Shown piece after piece: positions 1 to 7,348 of a stretch of 34,342 bases of DNA (positions are counted from its first letter, which is position 1; each line of letters starts with the position of its first letter). The stretch spans positions 12,807-47,148 of the forward strand of contig JAPOVF010000247.1 in assembly GCA_026708285.1 (NCBI GenBank), given 5' to 3'. The translations under genes and the position numbers were made by a program. Source of the stretch: Acidobacteriota bacterium. GTDB lineage: Bacteria; Acidobacteriota; Thermoanaerobaculia; Multivoradales; Multivoraceae. The notes below the pieces were generated by a model. It saw only the letters and a list, made by a program, of their open reading frames with translations, was not told where the DNA came from and searched no databases.

Positions 1-779
1 GAGGCCGGAGCGCCGTCGGTCGCCACGATGACCACTTCGGATGGACCCGCATCGCGGTCGACACCCGCGTCGCCCGAAACAACCTGCTTCGCCGCCGCCA
101 CCCAGGCGTTGCCCGGCCCAGCGATCAGGTCGACCGGCCGGACCGACTCCGTGCCGTAGGCGAGCGCCGCGACGCCGTGCGCGCCGCCCATGCCCCAGAC
201 CTCGTCCGCTCCGACCAGGTCCAGCACATGGCGCAACACTGGACTCCCCCGGTACGCCTGAGGCGGCGTGGCGACAACGAGTTCCTCGACTCCGGCGAGC
301 CGTGCCGGCACCGCGGTCATCAGCACCGTCGACGGATAGGGGAACCGCCCGCCGGGTACGTAGATCCCGACCCGGCGGATCGCCAGGCGGCGCTCCTCGA
401 TCGCAACGCCGTCCCGCTCGAGGCGCAGGACGCCCGGGCCGTGCGGCTGCGCCCGGTGGTACATCTCGATCGCCGCACGGGCGCGCTCGATGGCCTCGGC
501 CACGTTGGGATCGACCGCGTCCGACTCCGGATTCCGGTTGGAGTCCAGCCGCAACGAGGCCGCCGAGCGTGCCTCGAAGCCGTCGAAGCGCCGCACCGCA
601 TCGAGAAGAGCCCCGTCGCCGCCGTCGCGGACGCTCTCCACGATCTCCCCGGCGGCCTGCCGGATCCCGGCCGCGATACCGCCACGGCCCCGCCGGTCGA
701 GCAGTTCGAGGCGTTCCCTCCCGGCGCGGCTGTCCACCGCCAGAACCTCGAGCGCCGCATTGCTGCCAACCTCAGTCAC
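1..779 (-). CDS. hisD: Histidinol dehydrogenase, C-terminus missing (cut by window edge)
   Basis: Histidinol dehydrogenase oxidises L-histidinol to L-histidine in two NAD-dependent steps, the end of histidine synthesis in the cytoplasm. About 259 N-terminal residues are visible; the rest lies left of base 1. Family motifs seen are VGIYVPGG followed by YPSTVLM, the stretch GGAHGVAALAYGTE, then DLIAGPGN and DAGPSEVVIVAT, all in the expected order and spacing for the nucleotide-binding half. The zinc and catalytic residues of the C-terminal half cannot be checked. I chose the GTG at 779, which overlaps the end of hisG by 8 bases and gives a normal N-terminus; it is the last visible gene of the aroDE-hisZ-hisG-hisD operon. 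Identity is secure; the exact start is less so. Confidence 0.95.
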   Translation of the reverse strand, partial: MTEVGSNAALEVLAVDSRAGRERLELLDRRGRGGIAAGIRQAAGEIVESVRDGGDGALLDAVRRFDGFEARSAASLRLDSNRNPESDAVDPNVAEAIERARAAIEMYHRAQPHGPGVLRLERDGVAIEERRLAIRRVGIYVPGGRFPYPSTVLMTAVPARLAGVEELVVATPPQAYRGSPVLRHVLDLVGADEVWGMGGAHGVAALAYGTESVRPVDLIAGPGNAWVAAAKQVVSGDAGVDRDAGPSEVVIVATDGAPA

Positions 780-1410
780 CGGCGGCCTCCGCTTCTTCGA
801 GCGCGCCCAGCAGCCGGCTGAGCCGGCGCCGGTAGGCATGGAACGAAGCCCGATTGACGACAAAGGTCGGCGCCACCTGCGCCAGGATCTCGACCTCATG
901 CAGGTCGTGCGTACGAAGCGTCGTGCCGGTCTGCACGATGTCGACGGCGACGTCCGTCAAATCGAGCAGGGGGCCGAGCTCGATCGAACTGGTCAGGTGG
1001 AGCACCTCGACGTGCAGGTTGCGCGCGGCAAGCAGCCGCGCGGCCCACGCCGGATACCGGGTCGCTGCCCGGAGCTGGCCGCTGCGGCGCGGCAGTTGCG
1101 GCGTCTCGGCGATCAACGACAGCCGGCTGCGGCCGTCCCGAAGCCGCAGCGGCTGGAAGACGTCGGGCTGCGTCTCCTCCAGCACGTCGCTGCCCACGAT
1201 TGCGCAGTCGACGATTCCGTGCTCGACATAGAGCGGCAGATCCCAGTCCTTGAGCAGCAGCACCTCGAGCTCGACCCCCAGCAACTCTTCGCCGCTGAAG
1301 CGCTGACGCAGGCGCGAAGCGTCGAGGTCGGCGAGTCCCACCCCCGCGGCGGCGAGCGCGTCGCGGGCCGGGCCGAGGTTGCGTCCCTTGGGCAGACCGA
1401 ACGTGATCAT
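772..1410 (-). CDS. hisG: ATP phosphoribosyltransferase catalytic subunit, short form
   Basis: HisG condenses ATP with PRPP, the first and feedback-regulated step of histidine synthesis. At 212 residues it is the short form, which lacks the C-terminal regulatory ACT-like domain and works with HisZ; hisZ is directly upstream and overlaps it by 4 bases (ATGA). Visible family features are the N-terminal ITFGLPKGR, the periplasmic-binding-protein-like segment VDCAIVGSDVLEE, and the PRPP-binding loop DIVQTGTTLRTHDL near residue 160. The alternating lobes expected of the fold are present and nothing is truncated. The start is fixed by the overlap with hisZ. Gene order and the paired hisZ make the assignment firm. 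Confidence 0.96.
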   Translation of the reverse strand: MITFGLPKGRNLGPARDALAAAGVGLADLDASRLRQRFSGEELLGVELEVLLLKDWDLPLYVEHGIVDCAIVGSDVLEETQPDVFQPLRLRDGRSRLSLIAETPQLPRRSGQLRAATRYPAWAARLLAARNLHVEVLHLTSSIELGPLLDLTDVAVDIVQTGTTLRTHDLHEVEILAQVAPTFVVNRASFHAYRRRLSRLLGALEEAEAAGD

Positions 1411-2399
1411 GCTCCGACATCTCCCAGTTCCGTCAGCAGATCGAGCCCGAACGAGAAGCCGACCGCCGAGCAGTCGCCGCTGAGCGACCGGAACACCTTG
1501 TCGTACCGGCCGCCGACCCCGAGAGCCAGGGCGGTCCCCGGAGCGTAGGCCGCGAACATGAGGCCGTCGTAGTAGCCGCGCGGACCTGCCGAAACTCCGA
1601 CCCTCGGGTCGAGCGCGGCGGCGGCGAACTCGGCGAGGTCGACCTCGACCTGGACGCTCCGGGCCTCGTACGTCTCGGCCAGCCGGTCGCGGAGCGCCAG
1701 GAGATCGGTCACCGCCTCGGCGGCTCCGCCCAGCACGGAGAGGTCCGACGGGTATCCCCGTTCGACGACTTCGGTCAGGCGAGCCCGGCCCGCGGCCCTG
1801 CGGTCGCGGCTCGCGATCCGAAGCGCCAGTTCGCCGGCGGCGCCGTCTCCGGCCGTCGCCAGCAGGGCCTCGTCGAGCGCACCGGCGAACCCGAGGACGA
1901 CCCGGAGCGCGGCGTCGTCGCCACCCCCGGATTCCTCGCCGCGGGCCGCAAGCAGCAGGTCCAGGAACAGCGTCAGCATCGCAACGTCCGCCTCGTCGGG
2001 GTCGCCGCCCAGCAGTTCGGCGCCCAACTGCGAGTACTCACGCATCCGGCCGGGACGAAGCGGCTGGTGCCGCACCACATCGCCCCGGTAGTAGAGACGA
2101 AGCGGCAGCTTCAGGTCGTCCAGGTGGGGGGCCAGGAGCCGCGCCAGCATCGGCGTGAAATCGCCGCGCAGGGCGAGCAACTGGCCGTCCCGGTCGACGA
2201 AGCGGTAGAGCTGCTTGAGCAGCCGTTCCTGCAGCAGTGGCCGGTACGGCTCGAAGTAGTCGAGGATGGGCAGCAGGACCTCGGCGAAGCCCCGCTCTTC
2301 GAGCAGTCCGGAAAGGAGCGCCTCCAGCCGTCGGCGGCGCTTCACGCTGTCGAAGAGCGAGGCCGACACTCCGGTCGGCAGACCGGCTGAGATCTTCAT
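1407..2399 (-). CDS. hisZ: ATP phosphoribosyltransferase regulatory subunit (HisRS paralogue)
   Basis: HisZ is a catalytically dead relative of histidyl-tRNA synthetase that binds short-form HisG and confers activity and histidine feedback. The 330-residue product shows class II synthetase-like signatures: an N-terminal LEALLSGLLEERGF helix, the motif-2-like LRGDFTPMLARLLA and YYRGDVVRH segments, REYSQLGAELLG, and a C-terminal GVGGRYDKVF with GFSFGLDLL. No anticodon-binding domain follows, as expected for HisZ. The reading frame stays open upstream to 2918, but that part lies inside aroDE and is an artefact of high GC. The ATG at 2399 overlaps the aroDE stop by 4 bases (ATGA) and gives a normal N-terminus. 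Confidence 0.94.
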   Translation of the reverse strand: MKISAGLPTGVSASLFDSVKRRRRLEALLSGLLEERGFAEVLLPILDYFEPYRPLLQERLLKQLYRFVDRDGQLLALRGDFTPMLARLLAPHLDDLKLPLRLYYRGDVVRHQPLRPGRMREYSQLGAELLGGDPDEADVAMLTLFLDLLLAARGEESGGGDDAALRVVLGFAGALDEALLATAGDGAAGELALRIASRDRRAAGRARLTEVVERGYPSDLSVLGGAAEAVTDLLALRDRLAETYEARSVQVEVDLAEFAAAALDPRVGVSAGPRGYYDGLMFAAYAPGTALALGVGGRYDKVFRSLSGDCSAVGFSFGLDLLTELGDVGA

Positions 2400-3910
2400 C
2401 GCATCGACTCCAATCCGAGGGCGTCCGCGCCGACATCGAACGGCAACGGCCCGCCCGTCATCGCCTCGAACTGGGCGAGTCCCTGATGCAGCAAGACCTC
2501 CCGACCGCCAACGACGGTCACACCCCGGGCCCCGAGCGCCCGGCTCCAAGGCGTCGGTCCGCCCCCGTACACCAGCTCGACACCGACCGCCGACGGGCGC
2601 AACGCGTCCGGATCGCAGGGAAGAGGATCGCCGGGACGACCCCCGAGAGAGGTCGCGTTGACCACGATGTCGAACGGTCCGGGGTCCAACTCCGCCAGCG
2701 GGACGAAGGTCACCGCGAGGGACTCCGCGGCCGCTTCCCCCGCCTCGACGGTGCGGTTGGCAAGCGAGACCTCCGCGCCCGCCGCCACAAGGCCCGCCAC
2801 GGCGGCCCGTCCGGCGCCGCCGGCGCCGATGACGAGGGCGGCGCGGCCCGCCGTCTCGATCCCCCGGCGGCGAAGCGGGCCGACGATGCCCTCCGGATCC
2901 GTGCTCTCGGCCCGCCACCTTCTCCCGACCGCCGCGCCCGGGGCCGGAAGCAGAGTATTCGCGCCCGCGGTGCGCACCGCCGCATCGCCGGCCTCCGAGG
3001 CGGCGGCGAGCGCCGCGGCCTTGTGCGGCGCCGTCACGCTCAGACCGCCGAGAGGGAGTCCCGCGCGCTCGAGGAAGTCGCTCAGGACGACTTCCTCCCA
3101 GAACGTCTCGAAGGACGGCGCATCGAAGGCGACGTAGAGCGCGGCCTCGCCGCGGTCCCGGTAGCCGGCGTTGTGCAGCCGCGGCGACATGCTGTGCGCC
3201 GCCGGATGTCCGACGACGCCGAACAGTCGCGCCACCGGCGGCAGATTCGGCAGGCCGTAGTCGGCCCGCAGCCGCTCGACGGACGGCTGGCCGGGAGCGG
3301 CGGCCACCGAACCGGCCGCGCCGTAGACCCAGGGCGCGCCGAGCCGGGGCGCCACCAACCGCGTCCAGGCACCGACCGCGCCCATCGAGAACGCCACGAC
3401 ATCCTCCCGGCCTGCTCCGAGCAGGAGTTCGAGTGGGACCAGCTCCTCCCCGGAACGCTCGGCCGCGGTCACCAGCTTGTAAAGCCGAGCCTCCGTGGCC
3501 GAGGCCTGCTTCAGCCGACTCCGGAGTGCCTTGACGTGACCGGCTCGACCATGCCAGGAAACCAGGCGCCGGCGTGGTTCAACCGCGTCCAGCACCCCGA
3601 AAACCAGGTCGCGGTCCGCCTCGAGGTCGACCAGGTCGTACACCGCTCCAGCCGCCAGCAGCTCCTGCCGCCGGTCCGCGTCGACCGGCCCGCGACCGCC
3701 CTCCGCCTCGCTGCGCAAGGTGTAGAGAAGCTCCCCCGCGAAGCGCTCCCGCAGCCAGGCGGGGTCGATCGCCCCGACCAGATCCGCGCGCACCTCGAGA
3801 CAGTCCGCCAGATCCGAGAGCGCGCGCACCTCGTTGCCAGACGCGCTGGGCGCCTCGGTCAGCGACGCGACCAGGGTGGCAGTTCGCGGTCTGTCGGTTG
3901 TCGGGTTCAA
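2396..3910 (-). CDS. aroDE: Bifunctional 3-dehydroquinate dehydratase (type I) / shikimate dehydrogenase
   Basis: One 504-residue chain carries two consecutive shikimate-pathway steps. Residues about 10-225 resemble type I dehydroquinase: EVRAD at 39-43, R66 in LYTLRSEAEGG, a WH at 119-120, candidate Schiff-base lysine K145 in ARLYKLV, and APGQ with Q208. Residues about 228-495 are shikimate dehydrogenase: GHPAAHSMSPRLHN, VTAPHK with K297, GANTL, STDPEG with D338, the NADP-binding GAGGAGRAA, ANRT and a C-terminal LLHQGLAQFEAMTGG. I prefer TTG at 3910 because AAGGAGGT ends 9 bases before it; the longer GTG start at 3955 lacks such a site and would translate through a perfect hairpin. First structural gene of the operon, after a putative attenuator. 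Activities are certain by family, the start is an inference. Confidence 0.92.
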   Translation of the reverse strand: MNPTTDRPRTATLVASLTEAPSASGNEVRALSDLADCLEVRADLVGAIDPAWLRERFAGELLYTLRSEAEGGRGPVDADRRQELLAAGAVYDLVDLEADRDLVFGVLDAVEPRRRLVSWHGRAGHVKALRSRLKQASATEARLYKLVTAAERSGEELVPLELLLGAGREDVVAFSMGAVGAWTRLVAPRLGAPWVYGAAGSVAAAPGQPSVERLRADYGLPNLPPVARLFGVVGHPAAHSMSPRLHNAGYRDRGEAALYVAFDAPSFETFWEEVVLSDFLERAGLPLGGLSVTAPHKAAALAAASEAGDAAVRTAGANTLLPAPGAAVGRRWRAESTDPEGIVGPLRRRGIETAGRAALVIGAGGAGRAAVAGLVAAGAEVSLANRTVEAGEAAAESLAVTFVPLAELDPGPFDIVVNATSLGGRPGDPLPCDPDALRPSAVGVELVYGGGPTPWSRALGARGVTVVGGREVLLHQGLAQFEAMTGGPLPFDVGADALGLESMR

Positions 3911-3915
3911 AACGG

Positions 3916-3947
3916 GAAGACCTCCTTCGATCCGGAAGGAGGTCTTC
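3916..3947 (-). promoter_or_regulatory. 13-bp hairpin enclosing the aroDE ribosome binding site; attenuator candidate
   Basis: On the minus strand the transcript can form a perfect 13-bp stem with a 6-base loop, GAAGACCTCCTTC pairing with its complement. The 3' arm contains AAGGAGGT, the ideal Shine-Dalgarno sequence, nine bases before a TTG codon in frame with aroDE. Four T residues follow two bases after the stem (CCGTTTTG), so it could act as a weak intrinsic terminator, as an RBS-masking hairpin, or both. It lies downstream of a leader ORF with tandem Trp codons. Confidence 0.75.
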
Positions 3948-3959
3948 TCGCTCACCCTC

Positions 3960-3983
3960 GTCCCGGACCGTGCGTGCCGGGAC
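3960..3983 (-). promoter_or_regulatory. Intermediate stem-loop in the aroDE leader
   Basis: Perfect 7-bp inverted repeat, GTCCCGG and CCGGGAC, around a 10-base loop. It sits between the leader-ORF stop codon (3997-3995) and the RBS-masking hairpin, where a pause or antiterminator segment would be expected. The alternative pairing of GCTCAC at 4018-4013, just after the Trp codons, with GTGAGC at 3955-3950 could link ribosome position to the downstream fold. Folding was judged by eye only. Confidence 0.45.
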
Positions 3984-3994
3984 CTGGCCCGGGT

Positions 3995-4099
3995 TCAGCC
4001 CTTGCCGTGACCGTGAGCCCACCAGGAAGTCGCGACAACCCCGCTCGCAGGAGCGACGGAAGCGGCGACGGGCGCGAAAGTGCTGGCCGGTGAGTTCAT
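3995..4099 (-). CDS. Putative leader peptide with tandem Trp and two His codons
   Basis: A 34-codon ORF starts with ATG at 4099, about 40 bases after the predicted transcription start, and ends with TGA at 3997-3995. The N-terminal part is Ala/Ser/Pro/Val-rich and looks unstructured; the C-terminal end is TSWWAHGHGKG, with TGG TGG at codons 26-27 and CAC at codons 29 and 31. Tandem Trp codons near the end of a short ORF, followed by competing stem-loops and a terminator-like hairpin, is the arrangement of ribosome-mediated attenuators such as trpL. I see no clear Shine-Dalgarno sequence ahead of the ATG, which is the main weakness. It resembles no folded protein family and is probably made only to sense aminoacyl-tRNA supply. 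Confidence 0.65.
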   Translation of the reverse strand: MNSPASTFAPVAASVAPASGVVATSWWAHGHGKG

Positions 4100-4144
4100 G
4101 ACGCGGTAAGGGTGGAACGGGTCGGAATGGCTCCGGGAGGCCGG

Positions 4145-4173
4145 ATACTGCACCGGAAGGTGCGGACTGTCAA
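4145..4173 (-). promoter_or_regulatory. Promoter of the aroDE-his operon
   Basis: Minus strand: perfect -35 TTGACA (4173-4168), a 17-base spacer, and -10 CAGTAT (4150-4145). The predicted start is near 4138, giving a leader of about 230 bases before aroDE. The spacer contains a small palindrome, GCACC-TTCC-GGTGC, which could be an operator but is too short to assert. Confidence 0.7.
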
Positions 4174-4201
4174 GCAGCTTCCGCTGCTGCGGACGGGCTG
4201 C

Positions 4202-4903
4202 TCAGGCCTCTGAGGTGAGCTCGCTCCTGCCCCGGTACATCCCCACACCGATGATGACGAAGCAGAGCGCACCGAACGCCTGCATGGCGTTGTCGTTCGT
4301 CAGGAGCGCCCGGGGCTCGATCCCTGAGACGTGCTGCAGGACCAGGAAGTTGATGATGGCCAGGACCCCCAGGAGGACGAATCCATAGGAGGCCAGCTTG
4401 AAGACGCTCATTGAGCCGAAGCGGGCGGAAAGGCCGAGGCCCACCAGAATGGAACCGATCGGATAGACGGAAACCAACGCGATGACGATGCCGGCCATGG
4501 ACACGTAAGTGCCGAGGGCCAAATCCTCCATGCCGCGCTGCATCAGGTGGACGCTGAATTGCCTCATGCCCATCGCGACGACGTAGAGGCTCCACCCGAA
4601 CACGCTCACATACGCCCCCAGCCGCAGGCACAAACCGCCGGGCCCCTGCCCGGCCAGGCGGAGCCATGTGAAGGCGGCGTACCCGTAGAGGAACATCCCG
4701 ATGATCGACAGCATGGACGCCAGATGCGCGAGGCTGGCGTTCGCCGCCGCCGCGTCGAGGGCGGCCGGGAAGTCGGTCTGGTCCACCCGGTCCACTACGC
4801 CGCCGGGAAAGAGGAGCGATGCGAGCACCGACAGGACGACACCGACGATCAGGGCCAACCCTCCCTGCCTGGTGACGGGGGTCGTTGCAGTGGATGGGGC
4901 CAT
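4202..4903 (-). CDS. Unidentified six-helix membrane protein
   Basis: The 233-residue product has about six hydrophobic segments (first near LALIVGVVLSVLASLLF, last near GALCFVIIGVGMY) joined by short loops, and no motif I recognise. It looks like one of the small integral membrane proteins of unknown function found in many bacteria, and no enzymatic residue pattern stands out. I chose ATG at 4903, which has AGAGGA seven bases upstream, over the GTG at 4930. It follows fabF on the same strand after 66 bases and may be read through from the fatty-acid operon or have its own promoter. It ends about 30 bases before the aroDE promoter. No link to lipid or histidine synthesis can be claimed. Confidence 0.8.
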   Translation of the reverse strand: MAPSTATTPVTRQGGLALIVGVVLSVLASLLFPGGVVDRVDQTDFPAALDAAAANASLAHLASMLSIIGMFLYGYAAFTWLRLAGQGPGGLCLRLGAYVSVFGWSLYVVAMGMRQFSVHLMQRGMEDLALGTYVSMAGIVIALVSVYPIGSILVGLGLSARFGSMSVFKLASYGFVLLGVLAIINFLVLQHVSGIEPRALLTNDNAMQAFGALCFVIIGVGMYRGRSELTSEA

Positions 4904-4969
4904 GTCCACTTCCTCTCTGGTGCGCGGCACCTGCTGAGACTGAGTATGTGCGGCGATACTAGCAGTCCG

Positions 4970-6217
4970 CTAGACGCGAGCCATGATCAGGGCGCCGTTC
5001 GTACCGCCGAAGCCGAACGAGTTGGTCAGGGCCACATCGACCTTCGCCTCGCGGGACTCGTGGGGCACGAAGTCCAGGTCGCACTCCTCGTCGGGCTGGT
5101 CGAGGTTGAGCGTCGCCGGCAACACCTGTCGGTCGACGGCCAGCGCCAGGATGCCGGCTTCGACGCCGCCCGCCGCTCCCAGCAGGTGACCGGTGGAGGA
5201 CTTGGTCGAGGACACCGCCAACCGGTAGGCATGGTCACCGAAGACGCGCTTGATCGCCCGTACCTCGGCGATGTCCCCGAGCGGCGTCGACGTGCCGTGG
5301 GCATTGATGTAGTCGATTCGCTCCGCCGCGATCCCCGCGTCGTCGAGCGCCGCCCGCATGACGCGTGCCGCACCTTCGCCGGTGGGTTCGGGCGCCGACA
5401 CATGGTACGCGTCGGCGCTCATGCCGTAGCCCAGGATCTCGGCGTAAGGCTCGGCGCCCCGGCCCAGGGCCGCCTCGCGCTCCTCCAGAATCAGTACGCC
5501 CGCGCCTTCACCGAGAACGAAGCCGTCGCGGCCGACATCCCATGGCCGGGAGGCCCTGGCCGGCTCGTCATTGCGGACCGAGAGCGCCTTCATCGCGCCG
5601 AAACCGGCCAGCGCCAGGTCGGAGGTGGTGGCCTCGGTGCCGCCGGCGAAGGCGGCGTCGGCGTATCCGTGCTGAATCAGGCGGAAGGCATCGCCGACCC
5701 CGTGCAGGCCGGTGGTGCAAGCGGTCGTGGGGCACGTGTTCGGCCCCTTTGCGCCATGCCGGATCGAGATCTGGCCCGAGGCCATGTTGGCGATCAGGCC
5801 GGGAATGAAGAACGGCGACACCCGGCGCGGGCCGCGGTCCCGCCAGATGCCGTGCATGTGCTCGATCAGCGGCAGTCCGCCCATGCCCGAGCCGACGACC
5901 GTCGCGACGCGGTCGGCGTTGCGGTCGTCGATCTCGAAACCCGAATCCTCACGGGCCAGCGACGCCGCCGCCAGGGCGAACTGGATGAACAGGTCGACCC
6001 GGCGGATGTCCTTCCGGGGCAGGAACCGCTCCGCATCGAAGTCCCGGACTTCGGCGGCGATCTTCGTCGTGTACAGGGAGGAGTCGACCCGCGTCAGCGC
6101 ACCGACGCCGCTCCTGCCCTCCATCAGGCCGGACCACGTTTCCTCCGTGCCCACCGCGAGCGGAGACACGAGGCCCACACCGGTGATGACGACGCGTCTG
6201 CGGTCGCTCATGGGCAT
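4970..6217 (-). CDS. fabF: Beta-ketoacyl-ACP synthase II
   Basis: Condensing enzyme that elongates acyl-ACP with malonyl-ACP in type II fatty-acid synthesis. The 415-residue chain begins with RRRVVITGVGLVSPL and carries the complete Cys-His-His triad: C167 in TTACTTG, H307 in NAHGTSTPLGD and H344 in STKSSTGHLLGAAGG, then the closing NSFGFGGTNG. The nucleophile motif reads TACTTG rather than the more usual TACATG, a neighbouring-residue change that keeps Cys. Two in-frame ATGs (6217 and 6211) are equally likely starts; neither has a strong RBS. It is the last recognised gene of the fab cluster, 45 bases after acpP. Confidence 0.96.
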   Translation of the reverse strand: MPMSDRRRVVITGVGLVSPLAVGTEETWSGLMEGRSGVGALTRVDSSLYTTKIAAEVRDFDAERFLPRKDIRRVDLFIQFALAAASLAREDSGFEIDDRNADRVATVVGSGMGGLPLIEHMHGIWRDRGPRRVSPFFIPGLIANMASGQISIRHGAKGPNTCPTTACTTGLHGVGDAFRLIQHGYADAAFAGGTEATTSDLALAGFGAMKALSVRNDEPARASRPWDVGRDGFVLGEGAGVLILEEREAALGRGAEPYAEILGYGMSADAYHVSAPEPTGEGAARVMRAALDDAGIAAERIDYINAHGTSTPLGDIAEVRAIKRVFGDHAYRLAVSSTKSSTGHLLGAAGGVEAGILALAVDRQVLPATLNLDQPDEECDLDFVPHESREAKVDVALTNSFGFGGTNGALIMARV

Positions 6218-6262
6218 GTTGAACTCGTCACGCCAGCGAGCCCGCGAGGCGCTTTGGCGGCG

Positions 6263-6502
6263 CTAGTTGGAGCCCCCGTGCGCCTGGATGTAGTCGATGG
6301 CTTCCTTGACGGAGCCGATCTTCTCGGCATCCTCATCGGGGATCTCGATGCCGAACTCCTCCTCGAAGGCCATGACCAACTCGACGATGTCGAGCGAATC
6401 GGCGCCGAGATCGTCGGTGAAACTCGCCTGCGGAGTGACTTCGTCGGCATCGACTCCGAGCTGCTCGACGATGATGCTATTGACCTTTTCGACTACGGAC
6501 AT
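6263..6502 (-). CDS. acpP: Acyl carrier protein
   Basis: A 79-residue acidic protein that carries the growing acyl chain on 4'-phosphopantetheine. The attachment site is S36 in [12 protein letters not shown], the canonical position, followed by the acidic helix [17 protein letters not shown]. The frame is open upstream to 6580, but ATG 6502 has a strong GAGAGGA about seven bases upstream and gives the standard length. It lies between fabG and fabF, the classical order, and supplies the substrate of both. Confidence 0.97.
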   Translation of the reverse strand: MSVVEKVNSIIVEQLGVDADEVTPQASFTDDLGADSLDIVELVMAFEEEFGIEIPDEDAEKIGSVKEAIDYIQAHGGSN

Positions 6503-6596
6503 TCTCGTTCCTCTCTGGGGTTGGCGTTTCCGGCCCGCTGACGGATGGAGACTATGCCACCACCGGGGCGATCCGTCCAACCGAGCCAGGAACTCC

Positions 6597-7343
6597 TCAC
6601 GTCATCCCGCCGCTCACGCAGAGGACCTCGCCGGTGACGTAGGACGCCTCGTCGCTGGCCAGGTACAGCACCGCGGGAGCGATGTCGTGCACCGTTCCGA
6701 GACGCCTGACGCCGTACTGCTCGCGGAAGCGCTCCCCGGCACCCTCCGGCATCGCGGCGGTCATGTCGGTCTCGATGAAGCCCGGCGCCACGACGTTGAC
6801 CGTGATCCCCCGGCTCGACAGCTCGCGCGCGAGCGACTTGCTGAACCCGATCAGCCCGGCCTTGGAGGCGGCATAGTTCGCCTGTCCGGCATTGCCGAGG
6901 ACACCCGCGACGGACGACACGGCGACGATCCGCCCGTAGCGACGGCGCATCATGCCCCGCACGACCGCCTTGGTCAGCACGAAGACGCCGGTCAGGTTGA
7001 TGTCCTGCACCCGCTGCCACTGGTCCAGGGTCATCCGGGCGAGCAGGTTGTCGGCTGTGATGCCGGCGTTGTTGACGAGAATGTCGACCGCGGCGAACTC
7101 TCCAGGAAGTTGCCGCACCGCGCCGGGCAGCGACTCGTGGTCGGCCAGATCGAGCGCCAAGGGATGCGCCTCGCCTCCGAAGGCTCTGATCTCGCCGGCG
7201 ACTTCGCCCAGAAGCTCCTCGTTCCGGGCGGCCAGCGCGACGCGCGCGCCCTGCCGCGCCAGCAGCACCGCACAGGCGCGGCCGATCCCGCGCGAGGCCC
7301 CGGTGACCAGGGCAGTCCGTCCGCTCAGATCGAAGATGCTCAC
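6597..7343 (-). CDS. fabG: 3-oxoacyl-ACP reductase
   Basis: Short-chain dehydrogenase that reduces beta-ketoacyl-ACP with NADPH. In the 248-residue chain the cofactor motif TGASRGIG lies at about 14-21, NNAG at 91-94, N116, S144 in SSVAG, and Y157/K161 in NYAASKAG; the C-terminal [18 protein letters not shown] is typical of FabG. I chose GTG 7343 because GGAG lies eight bases upstream, inside the end of fabD; GTG 7352, overlapping the fabD stop, is an alternative. The frame stays open much further upstream within fabD, which is spurious. Gene order (fabD-fabG-acpP) confirms the role. Confidence 0.96.
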   Translation of the reverse strand: MSIFDLSGRTALVTGASRGIGRACAVLLARQGARVALAARNEELLGEVAGEIRAFGGEAHPLALDLADHESLPGAVRQLPGEFAAVDILVNNAGITADNLLARMTLDQWQRVQDINLTGVFVLTKAVVRGMMRRRYGRIVAVSSVAGVLGNAGQANYAASKAGLIGFSKSLARELSSRGITVNVVAPGFIETDMTAAMPEGAGERFREQYGVRRLGTVHDIAPAVLYLASDEASYVTGEVLCVSGGMT

Positions 7344-7348
7344 CGTTG

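Noticed and set aside
2400-2918. N-terminal extension of hisZ
   Set aside because: Lies within the aroE coding region and adds low-complexity Arg/Gly residues; ATG 2399 with ATGA overlap gives the family length.
2237-4093. 618-codon open frame on the plus strand opposite aroDE/hisZ
   Set aside because: Arg/Pro/Gly-rich product without motifs, fully antisense to well-recognised enzymes; long shadow frames are expected at this GC content.
4547-6541. 664-codon plus-strand frame opposite fabF and acpP
   Set aside because: Antisense to catalytically complete genes, product is low-complexity and family-less.
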